From a virus: a stretch of DNA of 36,584 nucleotides. Numbering within the stretch: position 1 is the stretch's first letter; every line of letters begins with the position of its first letter. A program made the translations under genes and the position numbers. The notes under the pieces are model-generated. The model had not been told where the DNA came from and did not search any database. It saw nothing but the letters and a program-made list of their open reading frames with translations. Below, one piece after another: positions 1 to 7,784 of this stretch. The DNA lies in the IMG/VR virus record IMGVR_UViG_3300042429_000585, positions 1 to 36,584 of that record; one strand, 5' to 3'.

Positions 1-127
1 TTGAATAGTGAGATAAATGTACATTATTATTTGATAATTGATTATTTGGAGATAAATATGTTGTAGCATAGGCATCTGTCCCGTTAGGTTTAGCACCTGT
101 ACTTGTATGCGTCCAACCATTAACAAA
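1..127. repeat. Terminal direct repeat, left copy (circular closure)
   Basis: The first 127 bases are identical to 36458-36584. An overlap of exactly 127 is what a k=127 assembler leaves on a circular contig, so the molecule is best read as a 36,457-bp circle. It does not by itself show the physical ends of the packaged DNA. Confidence 0.95.
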
Positions 128-382
128 CTGCAATCTAAAAGCAACATTTAAATCTCTTGGGTCTTTCAAATTAAACCTATGTTGTGAAGCAGTACCACCA
201 ACAAATGGATAAATTGCTTTCATTTTAGTCCAAATGTTTGCAGATTTTAAATCTAATACTAATTGATTGATTGCACTTTTTTGTGTGTTATTAGTTATGT
301 TTGCAGCTGTTATAAATGCTTGTGCATCTGTATCATAAATGATTTGACTTGAACTTATTATTCCGTGAGTTGCTATTATCAT
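1..382 (-). CDS. Tail protein, N-terminal part (gene continues across the join)
   Basis: This is the first 127 codons of a gene that starts with ATG at 382 and continues in frame across the circular join to a stop at 36024, 271 residues in all. It follows the tail fibre gene by 3 nt and so sits in the receptor-binding end of the late operon. The N-terminal part (MIIATHGIISSS...) has an alpha-helical stretch and then a YPFVGG and FNLKDPRD segment that I associate with Bacteroidetes phage tail proteins. The C-terminal half resembles a concanavalin/LamG-like fold (see the 36024 entry). A surface or receptor-binding role is inferred from position and composition. Confidence 0.85.
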   Translation of the reverse strand, partial: MIIATHGIISSSQIIYDTDAQAFITAANITNNTQKSAINQLVLDLKSANIWTKMKAIYPFVGGTASQHRFNLKDPRDLNVAFRLQFVNGWTHTSTGAKPNGTDAYATTYLSPNNQLSNNNVHLSHYS

Positions 383-385
383 AAT

Positions 386-1636
386 TTACGCTGTTAAATC
401 CCCACTAATATAAAATTCACTTGCTGAAATACAAATAATTGTAGCCAACGAATATTGACCTGTCAATTTTAATTTTCCACCTGGAGAACGTAATGTAACT
501 CCCGAACCTGCTACAAATGTTACTTGACCAGCACCATATTGAGACACTAAAATTTGATTTCCTGCTGTAAATACACTATTATCAATAGTTACGTTATTAG
601 CAGTTGCAACGTTCATTTCAATTAACTTGTTATTATCACTTGATACTAACGTGTAAGATGCTGTTTTGCGATCTAATGTTAAGTTTTTAGTTGCATAACC
701 TGATAAGTCTTGGTCACCTGTGTTAGTTCCGCTTGTGTTACCTATTACAGTTAATTGAGCATCTGTAACAAATCGTTTGTTTGAACTATCTGTAATGTTT
801 GCAGTTGTTGTTGTATCTGAGTTAACCACATTTGAAAGTCCAACATCCGTTTTTGTAACGTTGTGAGGGTTGCCACTTGTTAACTGTGAGTGGTCGTATG
901 CTATTTTACCTCTATCCCCTCTGTAAGCACTTGCAGAAGTTTCTCCTAAAGCAAGGCTTGGACTAATTTCCACATAAGTAGTACCACCCCAACGATATGT
1001 TAGATTGGTGTCTAAAGCAATATATATTTTTCCACTTGCACCAGTAACAGGAAAACCAGCAAAATTTGCATATTCTTCAACATCATCTACATAACTTGGT
1101 AATTGTGAACTTGGCACTTTACCCGAACCGTCTAACTCAGCAACTCCATTATTAGCACCCTTTAAATCTGTTGTTAAAAATGTTCCAAATAAGTTAGTAC
1201 CACCTCGTTTAATGCTATACATTATCCTCAAAGGACTTTTATTAATCAAAGTAGCATAAATGTAATTGTCTTCCCCTGTAATATAAGGCAAAGAATCGGC
1301 ACTTTTAATAAATTCACTTGTAAATGTAGGCTCAATGCTATCATTATGTAACATAACCGAAGTCATATTAATAATCATATCCGCCTCTAACCCTATATTA
1401 ACACCTACGTTACCAGTTAAAGGATCAAAACCAGTTCCAACTGTTGGCGTTGCGTGAAATGTTTTTTGGTCGAATCTAAATAATAGACTTGAATTATACG
1501 CCGTTGCTTTTGTTTCATAACCATTTAAAGCCGTTTGCGTGGCTGTTGAAATTGGTTTATCTAAATCGCTTGTATTATCGACTTGATCTAATCCTAAATC
1601 AGTCTTATTCACATAAATATTAATCTCGTTTGCCAT
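386..1636 (-). CDS. Tail fibre protein
   Basis: 416 residues. The N-terminal block has GLDQVDNTSDLDKPIS, and a second copy of the same type near residue 265 reads TDVGLSNVVNSDTTT; this V-G-L-x-x-V-x-N-[ST]-x-D repeat is typical of trimeric phage fibre shafts. A linker ending GSGKVPSSQLPSYVDDV precedes a beta-rich tip domain with the segments RGDRGKIAYDHSQ and GNPHNVT, also common in phage fibres. The C-terminus is Gly/Thr/Val-rich and probably a small beta-sandwich or helix cap. The gene abuts its neighbours (1 nt from 1638, 3 nt to the join-spanning gene). Host recognition is inferred from family and place. Confidence 0.85.
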   Translation of the reverse strand: MANEINIYVNKTDLGLDQVDNTSDLDKPISTATQTALNGYETKATAYNSSLLFRFDQKTFHATPTVGTGFDPLTGNVGVNIGLEADMIINMTSVMLHNDSIEPTFTSEFIKSADSLPYITGEDNYIYATLINKSPLRIMYSIKRGGTNLFGTFLTTDLKGANNGVAELDGSGKVPSSQLPSYVDDVEEYANFAGFPVTGASGKIYIALDTNLTYRWGGTTYVEISPSLALGETSASAYRGDRGKIAYDHSQLTSGNPHNVTKTDVGLSNVVNSDTTTTANITDSSNKRFVTDAQLTVIGNTSGTNTGDQDLSGYATKNLTLDRKTASYTLVSSDNNKLIEMNVATANNVTIDNSVFTAGNQILVSQYGAGQVTFVAGSGVTLRSPGGKLKLTGQYSLATIICISASEFYISGDLTA

Positions 1637-1637
1637 A

Positions 1638-2258
1638 TTAATTATCTAAGGTTATTAAAGTTACTAATTCTTTATAATTTCCATTTACATTTACCTCAAA
1701 ATCCATATCTGGGAGCGTATATGTAGTTCCACTTGCTACAATATAGGTATAAGTACCGTTTGAATTAACAATAGTCGCTGGGTCGCAACCTATAGAAATA
1801 CCACCTCCAAAGTCATACCCATTTAAAGGTAGATTACAAATTCCGTTTGAATCTCTAATCTCTAACGAGAAAGTAAGTACGTGTCCTGCAATCTCATCTT
1901 TACCTCTTTCTACAAATGCGGTTATATTACCATTTGATACACGACCAATAGAACTCCAACGTTTTGACTTCTTTAAAACATTGAATATATCCCTACATAT
2001 TTGTAAAGTATCGGACTTAGTTTCAACAAGGTTTGAATTATCTTTATACACCTTATCAGCAATAACCATTACAAACTGAATGTTTGTATTCAATTCGTTT
2101 ATATTGCCACTATTGTAGTCAATAGCAAGTAATGGATAAAGCAAAGACCTGTTTTGGAGTGCTAAATTAAGTTCACCAAAGTAAAACGAGTTTAATTGAT
2201 AGTGAGCCTTTTGAATTTCTTCAAACTCTTTCTCTAATATGTTAATTGTAGTTATCAT
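1638..2258 (-). CDS. Putative tail terminator/completion protein
   Basis: 206 residues, starting 4 nt inside the connector gene (ATGA-type overlap at 2255-2258). The N-terminal 130 residues have alternating helices and strands (YPLLAIDY, IQFVMVIADKVY, SSIGRVSNGNITAFVERG) as in small head-tail joining or tail terminator proteins. The last 60 residues are a separate Gly/Thr-rich segment that may be a short beta extension. The call rests mainly on its place between the connector and the fibres and on resemblance to proteins at this place in other Bacteroidetes siphophages. No catalytic motif is visible. Confidence 0.55.
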   Translation of the reverse strand: MITTINILEKEFEEIQKAHYQLNSFYFGELNLALQNRSLLYPLLAIDYNSGNINELNTNIQFVMVIADKVYKDNSNLVETKSDTLQICRDIFNVLKKSKRWSSIGRVSNGNITAFVERGKDEIAGHVLTFSLEIRDSNGICNLPLNGYDFGGGISIGCDPATIVNSNGTYTYIVASGTTYTLPDMDFEVNVNGNYKELVTLITLDN

Positions 2259-2779
2259 GCAAATACAACGTTAATATCTGGTCCTCCATTATCTGGTTTA
2301 ATTTCACCTAAAGAATCATCACAAGGGTAAAGGTAACTGTAATAACTACCATACTCTGGAAATAGCGTATAATTCAATTTTAAGAACCTTACTAACCTTT
2401 CTCTATAAAAGTTATAGTCTTTCTTTAAAGTGTTAATAGAACGATTCATTTCGCTTTCTGAGGCATTGTTTACACCTTCTGAACTTACCTTGCTTAATCC
2501 TATTTGTCTTAATTCCAAAGTAGTCATTTCAACTGCCCTTACTTCTACAGATGCAACCAAACAAGGACTAATGTATTTGTTCAATAGTATTTCTTCATTT
2601 GCATTTAAAGTATCATTATCAACCGCATCTAATAAGTGGTTAAATAATTGACTTCCCAAAATCGACTCTAATACAGTGTCTTGAACACGTGTGATTAAAG
2701 TAGAAATTAAACTATCATCTACATTTGAACTAATGTAACTTAGTTTCTTAAGGTTTGTTGTTGATATTAAATGAGCCAT
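2255..2779 (-). CDS. Head-tail connector protein (DUF6712-like)
   Basis: 174 residues, mostly helical. The N-terminus MAHLISTTNLKKLSYISSN, followed by a helix ending IQDTVL-like (VQDTVLESILGSQLF), is the pattern of DUF6712/gp6-type adaptor proteins of Bacteroidetes phages, where the helical bundle docks under the portal ring. It lies 11 nt downstream of the portal gene and overlaps the next gene by 4 nt, which fits an adaptor role. The C-terminal tail is Tyr/Pro/Asp-rich (YGSYYSYLYPCDD). Confidence 0.7.
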   Translation of the reverse strand: MAHLISTTNLKKLSYISSNVDDSLISTLITRVQDTVLESILGSQLFNHLLDAVDNDTLNANEEILLNKYISPCLVASVEVRAVEMTTLELRQIGLSKVSSEGVNNASESEMNRSINTLKKDYNFYRERLVRFLKLNYTLFPEYGSYYSYLYPCDDSLGEIKPDNGGPDINVVFA

Positions 2780-2790
2780 ATTACTGTTTA

Positions 2791-4680
2791 TTAATTACTT
2801 ATAACCACGGTAAACCAAGTGTGTCTGCACGAAGGTGTATGTACCTTTGTATTAGGGTTAGTGTACCAGCCTCCCTTATATTCCCAAACATTTCTATCTA
2901 TACCAGCAGATTTTAAACGTGCTGTAATCATATCTATTTCTTCGCGTGTGAATACTTTTTTAGATGCTAATAAAGCCTTACAAAATGGTCGACTTTCACC
3001 TTTTAAAGGCGGTGCGTCTGTTCTTTCTCTATATTGGTAAACTACTCTAAAATCTACATTCCCAACGTTAGACTTACCTTGTGGTGTAAGTTCAAAGCCT
3101 TTAATCATTCCTAATTTCTCAAGTTCGATTAATTGTTTACTTACATAAGTAGCACCCTTATCAATTGCTTTAACTATTGCTCCATAACTTTCTCCGTTAT
3201 TGATTAACTCGATAATTCTGTTTTGGTCATCACTTAAAGTATCAGCAAATTTGTATTTAGAAAGTAGTTCTTTTTCGCTCATATCTAAGTTCTCAAAACT
3301 TTTCATCTCTTGAGAATATATTTCTTTATATTCAGTAGTTCCGACTTCATTGAACCAACTTAAAACAACGTTCTCGTCTACTTCACTGAACGCCTGTCGT
3401 GTACCTTGTAATACATCCCCATTTACAATTGGAGGTAAACCAGCCAATGCTCTTTGTTCATTGATAGTTAAGTTGGCTAACACAGAAGTTGCTAATAAAG
3501 GACTCATTTTGTCAATAGTATCAGCAATTTGAGACTTACTTTCAACTTGTTGTGTTAATTGTAAAGGTTTCGGTATAAAAAATATAGTACCATAAAAATT
3601 ATTAAGCGTATAATGAGCGTGTTCCAAAGCGTCTGTAATAGTCTTTTGCCTATCTTGAGCGTAATTATTCATAAATATCGAATAAGCCGTTTCAAGCTCA
3701 GCAGTACCGCCTAATTGACCGGCTGTTTTCACCGAAAATAAAGCAGGATTAATCACTGAGTGACCTACCATAATCTCATCTACTATACTTTCTTGAGTTA
3801 ATAGGTATCTTTGATCTAAGTTATTACCATTTATTTGAACAACACTTGGAGCTGTTTCTTGAGACTTACTAAAAGTAACTACAATTCCACCTTGTTTATC
3901 TCTGTCAGAACTTTCACCCTTTAATTTAGCGACAATTTTTTTCTTCTCATCTTGGTTGTTAGGTTCACCTGTTGGTACGTTTATTATAGTACCGCCTTTA
4001 AAGCCGTTTACAACTTCTGAATATCTGAAATAGTTCATTTCAACGCTTGCCAAAATAGAACTAATACACCCAGAATAAGAAGGAATAGGATATACCGATT
4101 TAGTTAATTGCTTTGTTTTATCGTCAACTAAATGCTGTTTAGATTTAGCACTTACGTATAATAATACTTCTTTATCCTGTAAACTTAAAAAATCTATCGA
4201 CTTGATTAGTTTATAACCAGTCTTTTCTTCGCTTTGATTTCTTTCTTTCCAGTTTTCTGAATATTCGTAATACTCTTCGTTTGACGATTTTCTAATCAAT
4301 TCAACTGGTACGTGGTGAGCGTCCCAAAATTTACTGATAGGATTTTTCTTGAATAAAACCGCAAATGAATTTAATATCTCTTGGTCATTCGCTAACATTA
4401 CAGCAATCTCATCTAATGAATAAGGAGCGTTACCGTTCTTTTTAATTAGTTCCCATTTCGCTTTGTCTGTTGAATCTGAATCTAAACCACTTGAAGCAAT
4501 ATATTTCACCTTAGAGTTTACAATTCCTTGGTGTATAGAACTGTTATAGTATAGAGATACTAAAAATTGAGGATAAAGGTTATTTTCACCCCAAGATATA
4601 TGAGTTTCACCTCTTTTTTGATTTTCTATTGGCAAAGGAACACTTGCCTCTCTAAATATATATTGATCACTCATAGACAT
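2791..4680 (-). CDS. Portal protein with C-terminal MuF-like extension
   Basis: 629 residues. The first 430 or so look like a Bacteroidetes phage portal: an N-terminal segment with SWGENNLYPQFL, a long central wing/stem region and the segment GHSVINPALFSVKTAGQLGG common in these portals. After it comes a winged-helix-like stretch around 480-535 (DQNRIIELINNGESYGAIVKA split over two helices) and then about 67 residues with SRPFCKAL, WEYKGGWY and CRHTW, resembling the C-terminal signature of MuF-type head morphogenesis proteins. The fusion is my inference from these motifs. The gene overlaps the upstream gene by 14 nt. The portal forms the dodecameric vertex for DNA entry. Confidence 0.8.
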   Translation of the reverse strand: MSMSDQYIFREASVPLPIENQKRGETHISWGENNLYPQFLVSLYYNSSIHQGIVNSKVKYIASSGLDSDSTDKAKWELIKKNGNAPYSLDEIAVMLANDQEILNSFAVLFKKNPISKFWDAHHVPVELIRKSSNEEYYEYSENWKERNQSEEKTGYKLIKSIDFLSLQDKEVLLYVSAKSKQHLVDDKTKQLTKSVYPIPSYSGCISSILASVEMNYFRYSEVVNGFKGGTIINVPTGEPNNQDEKKKIVAKLKGESSDRDKQGGIVVTFSKSQETAPSVVQINGNNLDQRYLLTQESIVDEIMVGHSVINPALFSVKTAGQLGGTAELETAYSIFMNNYAQDRQKTITDALEHAHYTLNNFYGTIFFIPKPLQLTQQVESKSQIADTIDKMSPLLATSVLANLTINEQRALAGLPPIVNGDVLQGTRQAFSEVDENVVLSWFNEVGTTEYKEIYSQEMKSFENLDMSEKELLSKYKFADTLSDDQNRIIELINNGESYGAIVKAIDKGATYVSKQLIELEKLGMIKGFELTPQGKSNVGNVDFRVVYQYRERTDAPPLKGESRPFCKALLASKKVFTREEIDMITARLKSAGIDRNVWEYKGGWYTNPNTKVHTPSCRHTWFTVVISN

Positions 4681-5035
4681 TTATTATAGTAGTTGTATTC
4701 GTATATGTTGGTGTAATTGTTTCATCTTCATAAACTCGTGCTTTTCCTGTTTCGCATTCAATTCCAGTCGTGTAATCTTCATTTAATACCGTCTTTTGGT
4801 AAACAAAATACGTATAATCCCCCAAAGGTAATGTTATATCCGTGCCTTCGTAAAGGTTAAATAGGTTATATCTTTTAGGGCTTGTGCTTAAGTCGGTTAA
4901 AAAACAAAAATATTCCTTTTTTGATTGTTCATTTACGAATCTAAACAACCAATTAACTGCTAATTCTGAATCAGATTTCTCCGTTAGAGTTAGTGCTATT
5001 TGATTTAGACTTTCTTTTTCTATTAGACTTAACAT
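4667..5035 (-). CDS. Conserved Bacteroidetes phage structural protein
   Basis: About 122 residues from the ATG at 5035. A longer reading from 5095 would need a TTG start and gives a Lys/Leu low-complexity N-terminus that is just the shifted frame of the small gene at 4971-5135, so I prefer 5035. The core reads LTLTEKSDSEL, then an FCFLTDLSTSPKRYNLF segment and LPLGDYTYFVYQ, a pattern I associate with short beta-sandwich proteins encoded near the portal in Bacteroidetes siphophages. The C-terminus carries GIECETGKARVYED. Function is unknown; a head or neck decoration role is possible. It overlaps the portal gene by 14 nt. Confidence 0.7.
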   Translation of the reverse strand: MLSLIEKESLNQIALTLTEKSDSELAVNWLFRFVNEQSKKEYFCFLTDLSTSPKRYNLFNLYEGTDITLPLGDYTYFVYQKTVLNEDYTTGIECETGKARVYEDETITPTYTNTTTIINVYE

Positions 5036-5135
5036 TTGTTTTCTTTGAGTCAATAAAAGTAATAATTTTTTCGCCTTTTTCTTCTTTAATTTCAAACATT
5101 TTGTTTAAAATCTCGTCAATATGTTCTTTTTGCAT
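4971..5135 (-). CDS. Small highly charged protein (54 aa), overlapping gene
   Basis: The ATG at 5135 opens a 54-residue frame beginning MQKEHIDEILNKMFEIKEE and ending in a Lys/Arg/Ser/Asn-rich tail (SNRKRKSKSNS). It starts right after the strong terminator that follows the tail tube gene and overlaps the next gene by 65 nt in another frame, as translationally coupled phage genes do. The amphipathic helix followed by a basic tail suggests a nucleic acid or acidic-protein contact, but no family is recognised. It could instead be part of a frameshifted longer product. Confidence 0.5.
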   Translation of the reverse strand: MQKEHIDEILNKMFEIKEEKGEKIITFIDSKKTNVKSNRKRKSKSNSTNSNGEI

Positions 5136-5144
5136 TTTACAGAA

Positions 5145-5170
5145 TAAAAAAGGGGCTACTTAAAGCCCCT
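5145..5170 (-). terminator. Rho-independent terminator after tail tube gene
   Basis: On the minus strand AGGGGCT - TTAAGT - AGCCCCT is followed by a T-rich run. It has a 7-bp GC-rich stem, a 6-nt loop and sits 13 nt past the tail tube stop codon. It would limit transcription into the portal genes. Confidence 0.85.
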
Positions 5171-5182
5171 AATTAATGTTTA

Positions 5183-5707
5183 TTAAGATAATAAAGTTGT
5201 AACTATTGCACCTGATATTTTCGGCGCGTTTTTAGTTTCTCTCCCTGTGAAAGTTAAAGTATTCATGTTAGCATCTTCAAACTTAAGACCTGAAGTGCGT
5301 GATACAGTGAATTTTAACCCTTTATCAATTCCTAACACTTCTCTCGAACCATCGTTCAATTCTGCAATTAAACATAAACGATCTTTAACAAGGCTTTCAA
5401 ATTGATCTATATTATCAGCTGTATTACCAGCAAGTTTAATAGTTCCAGAAATATCAAAACCTGTTGAAGCGTTTTCACGTGTTCCAATAGACGCAACTGT
5501 GAAATCTGACATTTCAGCATCTACCAATATCTCATAAAACAATTTTGCACCTACATTTGCCATTGCAGTAATTTCTCCTGCAGTTCTTGTGTAGGTAAAG
5601 TTCGCAGCTCCTGTTGTTTCATCTCTCAATGAGCCTATAAACCATTTGTTAACGCCACCGCTCGAATCGCAATTTAAGGCTCCAAAGCCACTCAAAATTT
5701 CACACAT
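5183..5707 (-). CDS. Major tail tube protein
   Basis: 174 residues, rich in Thr, Gly and beta-strand patterns, with little charge clustering. It runs from MCEILSGFGALNCDSSGG through a strand-turn-strand core (VGAKLFYEILVDAEMSDF) to TLTFTGRETKNAPKI. Size, composition and separate flanking terminators (an incomplete one upstream, a strong one downstream) fit a highly expressed tube protein that stacks as hexamers. It lies directly downstream of the major capsid gene. I have no sequence motif that proves it, so the call is by resemblance and context. Confidence 0.7.
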   Translation of the reverse strand: MCEILSGFGALNCDSSGGVNKWFIGSLRDETTGAANFTYTRTAGEITAMANVGAKLFYEILVDAEMSDFTVASIGTRENASTGFDISGTIKLAGNTADNIDQFESLVKDRLCLIAELNDGSREVLGIDKGLKFTVSRTSGLKFEDANMNTLTFTGRETKNAPKISGAIVTTLLS

Positions 5708-5719
5708 ATATATAAGTTT

Positions 5720-5743
5720 TAAAAGGGTAGCCTAAACTACCCT
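5720..5743 (-). terminator. Hairpin with short U-tract after major capsid gene
   Basis: Minus strand AGGGTAG - TTTAGG - CTACCCT followed by four T residues lies in the 46-nt gap between the capsid and tail tube genes. The perfect 7-bp stem with a short T-tract suggests a partial terminator or an RNA 3'-end stabiliser that raises capsid mRNA. Confidence 0.7.
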
Positions 5744-5753
5744 ATGTTAATAA

Positions 5754-6722
5754 TTAAGCCCTTTTAACTCTTACAAAGTATTGTGGGAATACATATTGAA
5801 CTCCTAATCTGAAAGAAGTATCAACTTTCAATTTCTCATTATAAGAATCGTATTTGATATCAAAGTTTTCATCTTCTCTTGAATCAGTACCTAAGAATAC
5901 TAAAGATACAGGCACAGCAAAGATTTCGTTTGACGCATCCAAAGAAGGTACAGTCAACACTTCAACGTTTGTTTGTGGTAAAGTGAATCTTAAAGCACCA
6001 CCTTCGTTAACTGGTTGAATTCTGTCGTATGGATTAGAAGTATTCCATGCAGTTATAATGTTTAAAGCCTCAGTACGACCAGTGTAAAGAGCAATATCCA
6101 TTTGGTTGTCGAAAATCTCTGCAGGGATTTTAGTGAAAACTTCATAAGCTGCATCGTACGCGTTTGTAGATGTAATAGTAGCATAAGTAGTTGTAGTTTT
6201 CAATACAGCAGTATCAGCCTTTAAAGTCTTAACTAAACCGTCGAAATGTACTAAATCTGGATCCAAAGAAGTAGTGTCACCTAACCAGATAATTCTTTCT
6301 GCTTTCTTTTGTAACATCTTAGTCAAGTATGCCATTAAGATAGTTTCAAGTGATGCAGGTAACTGTCCTTCTTGGTTCTTCATACCTAAAGCATTTAACA
6401 CCTGAGTCATTTTAGTGTTTAAAGTTTCGTTACAAAACTCAAGACCCATATATAAAGCCTTAGTAGTTAAAACTTTTTCCGTGAAAACTACAGAACCATC
6501 AGGTGAAGGTGTACACGCTGCTTTAGCCTGTAAAGCAACAGATGAAGACAATAAAGCAATCTCTCTCGAACCTTTCACACCCTCTTCTAACATTAATTTG
6601 TCAAGGAAAGTAGAAGTTGATAATAAATCTGCAGTGATGTTAGGAAGTTTGTTGTCTTTCCACGCTGCTAATCCTGATACATCGTATCCAAATTTTTCTT
6701 TAAGTGTTTTTTGTAATTTCAT
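5754..6722 (-). CDS. Major capsid protein
   Basis: 322 residues, the expected size for an HK97-fold shell protein, located downstream of the protease and scaffold genes and followed by its own hairpin. The N-terminus MKLQKTLKEKFGYDVSGL is helical, the middle holds a helix-rich spine region (LETILMAYLTKMLQKKAERIIW split by turns) followed by WLGDTTSLDPDLVHFDG, and the C-terminus is beta-rich (FRLGVQYVFPQYFVRVK). The WLGD...HFDGL pattern is common to capsid proteins of Bacteroidetes siphophages. It assembles the icosahedral head on the scaffold. Confidence 0.88.
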   Translation of the reverse strand: MKLQKTLKEKFGYDVSGLAAWKDNKLPNITADLLSTSTFLDKLMLEEGVKGSREIALLSSSVALQAKAACTPSPDGSVVFTEKVLTTKALYMGLEFCNETLNTKMTQVLNALGMKNQEGQLPASLETILMAYLTKMLQKKAERIIWLGDTTSLDPDLVHFDGLVKTLKADTAVLKTTTTYATITSTNAYDAAYEVFTKIPAEIFDNQMDIALYTGRTEALNIITAWNTSNPYDRIQPVNEGGALRFTLPQTNVEVLTVPSLDASNEIFAVPVSLVFLGTDSREDENFDIKYDSYNEKLKVDTSFRLGVQYVFPQYFVRVKRA

Positions 6723-6731
6723 TTTGTTTTT

Positions 6732-7220
6732 TTATTTTTTAGTTAATATTTCTTTTACTGTCAAAGTTTTAAACTCTTCAACTTTTTTTCTTTCGTCTTT
6801 AAATTTAGACTCTTTTACATTTGCCAATTCATTGAATTTGTCTTCTAATGCTTTGAATCTCTCATCAATATCATTAATGATTTTTTCAGTCATAGATGAA
6901 AACTCTTGTTTAGACATCATTTCAGGCGCAAATGTTTCTTCTGGAGTTTCCTCTGTCATTACCTCTTCTAAAGCAGTAATAACACCGTTTACATCTACAG
7001 ATACAACCCATACCTTTTCTTCATACTCAACTTGAAAGTCACCTTCTGGAGCAGGAATCTGGTTGTTTTCAGCATCCAATACAAAAACAGGAGTTCCTAC
7101 AGCCAAGTCACCTTCATAGAATAAAGTGATACCGTCAACTGTTTGAACTTCTGAAAATGCAATCTTTACTTCCTCTTCTTTTTTAAAGAAATCGAAAATA
7201 GATTTTACTTGTTTGTTCAT
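6732..7220 (-). CDS. Scaffolding-like protein
   Basis: 162 residues, acidic in the middle and Lys/Glu-rich with a predicted coiled coil at the C-terminus (MTEKIINDIDERFKALEDKF, then FKDERKKVEEFKTL). The N-terminal half contains a beta-rich segment with VDGITLFYEGDLAVGTPVFV, seen in scaffold proteins of Bacteroidetes phages. It sits between protease and capsid genes with 6-9 nt gaps, the normal place for a scaffold cleaved during maturation. Confidence 0.8.
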   Translation of the reverse strand: MNKQVKSIFDFFKKEEEVKIAFSEVQTVDGITLFYEGDLAVGTPVFVLDAENNQIPAPEGDFQVEYEEKVWVVSVDVNGVITALEEVMTEETPEETFAPEMMSKQEFSSMTEKIINDIDERFKALEDKFNELANVKESKFKDERKKVEEFKTLTVKEILTKK

Positions 7221-7226
7221 ATTTAT

Positions 7227-7748
7227 TTATTTTAGTTTAAGTTCTATTTGCTCAAATAAGCCTTCAACACTATACCCACTAAATTTTCCACGTTTAATAT
7301 CGTTCCAAATTGTAGGATTGTCAACTTTGTAAGAACGAATCCAGGTTCCAACTTGTAAATTAAAACCAGCAAATTGTTTAGGTATTTGTTTTAAATCGGT
7401 AATAATGTAATCAGATAGCATTCTAACGCCTTCAACAACCCTATTTGAGTCATGTTCAATATTCACGTTGTTTGCAAAACCTAACTTCTTATTTTTCTCT
7501 CTAATAACCTTAATAGTTTTAGGTTTAAACAATACGTAACGATCAGGATTAGACCTATAAATAGGTGTGTTTGCACTAATCATTACACCTGTCACAATTC
7601 TCTTTTCTTCATTAAAAACAAAGTGTTCTTTTACGTCCTTATTAAAAGCGAAATAAGGTTTATTATGTGCAGGTCGTAAAACAAAAGAGTTAAAATCAAC
7701 TCCTGTTTCATCGTTCTCGTTTACAACTAATTCAAAAAAAGGTAACAT
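7227..7748 (-). CDS. Prohead protease (XkdF-like serine peptidase)
   Basis: 173 residues. It carries the XkdF-type prohead protease signatures: a VTGVMISANTPIYR strand-turn, a conserved His in NIEHDSN and the C-terminal GKFSGYSVEGLFE in which the Ser of GYSVEG is the expected nucleophile. It degrades the scaffold and trims the prohead. Its place right before scaffold and capsid genes supports the call. Confidence 0.9.
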   Translation of the reverse strand: MLPFFELVVNENDETGVDFNSFVLRPAHNKPYFAFNKDVKEHFVFNEEKRIVTGVMISANTPIYRSNPDRYVLFKPKTIKVIREKNKKLGFANNVNIEHDSNRVVEGVRMLSDYIITDLKQIPKQFAGFNLQVGTWIRSYKVDNPTIWNDIKRGKFSGYSVEGLFEQIELKLK

Positions 7749-7784
7749 TTCGATTAGATTTTAGTCAAATTTAATGATTAGATT

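Noticed and set aside
6415-7035. 206-codon plus-strand ORF antisense to capsid and scaffold genes
   Set aside because: It is a shadow of strongly coding minus-strand genes; low-complexity Ser/Leu/Phe content, no leader or family resemblance. No plus-strand gene in the window is convincing.
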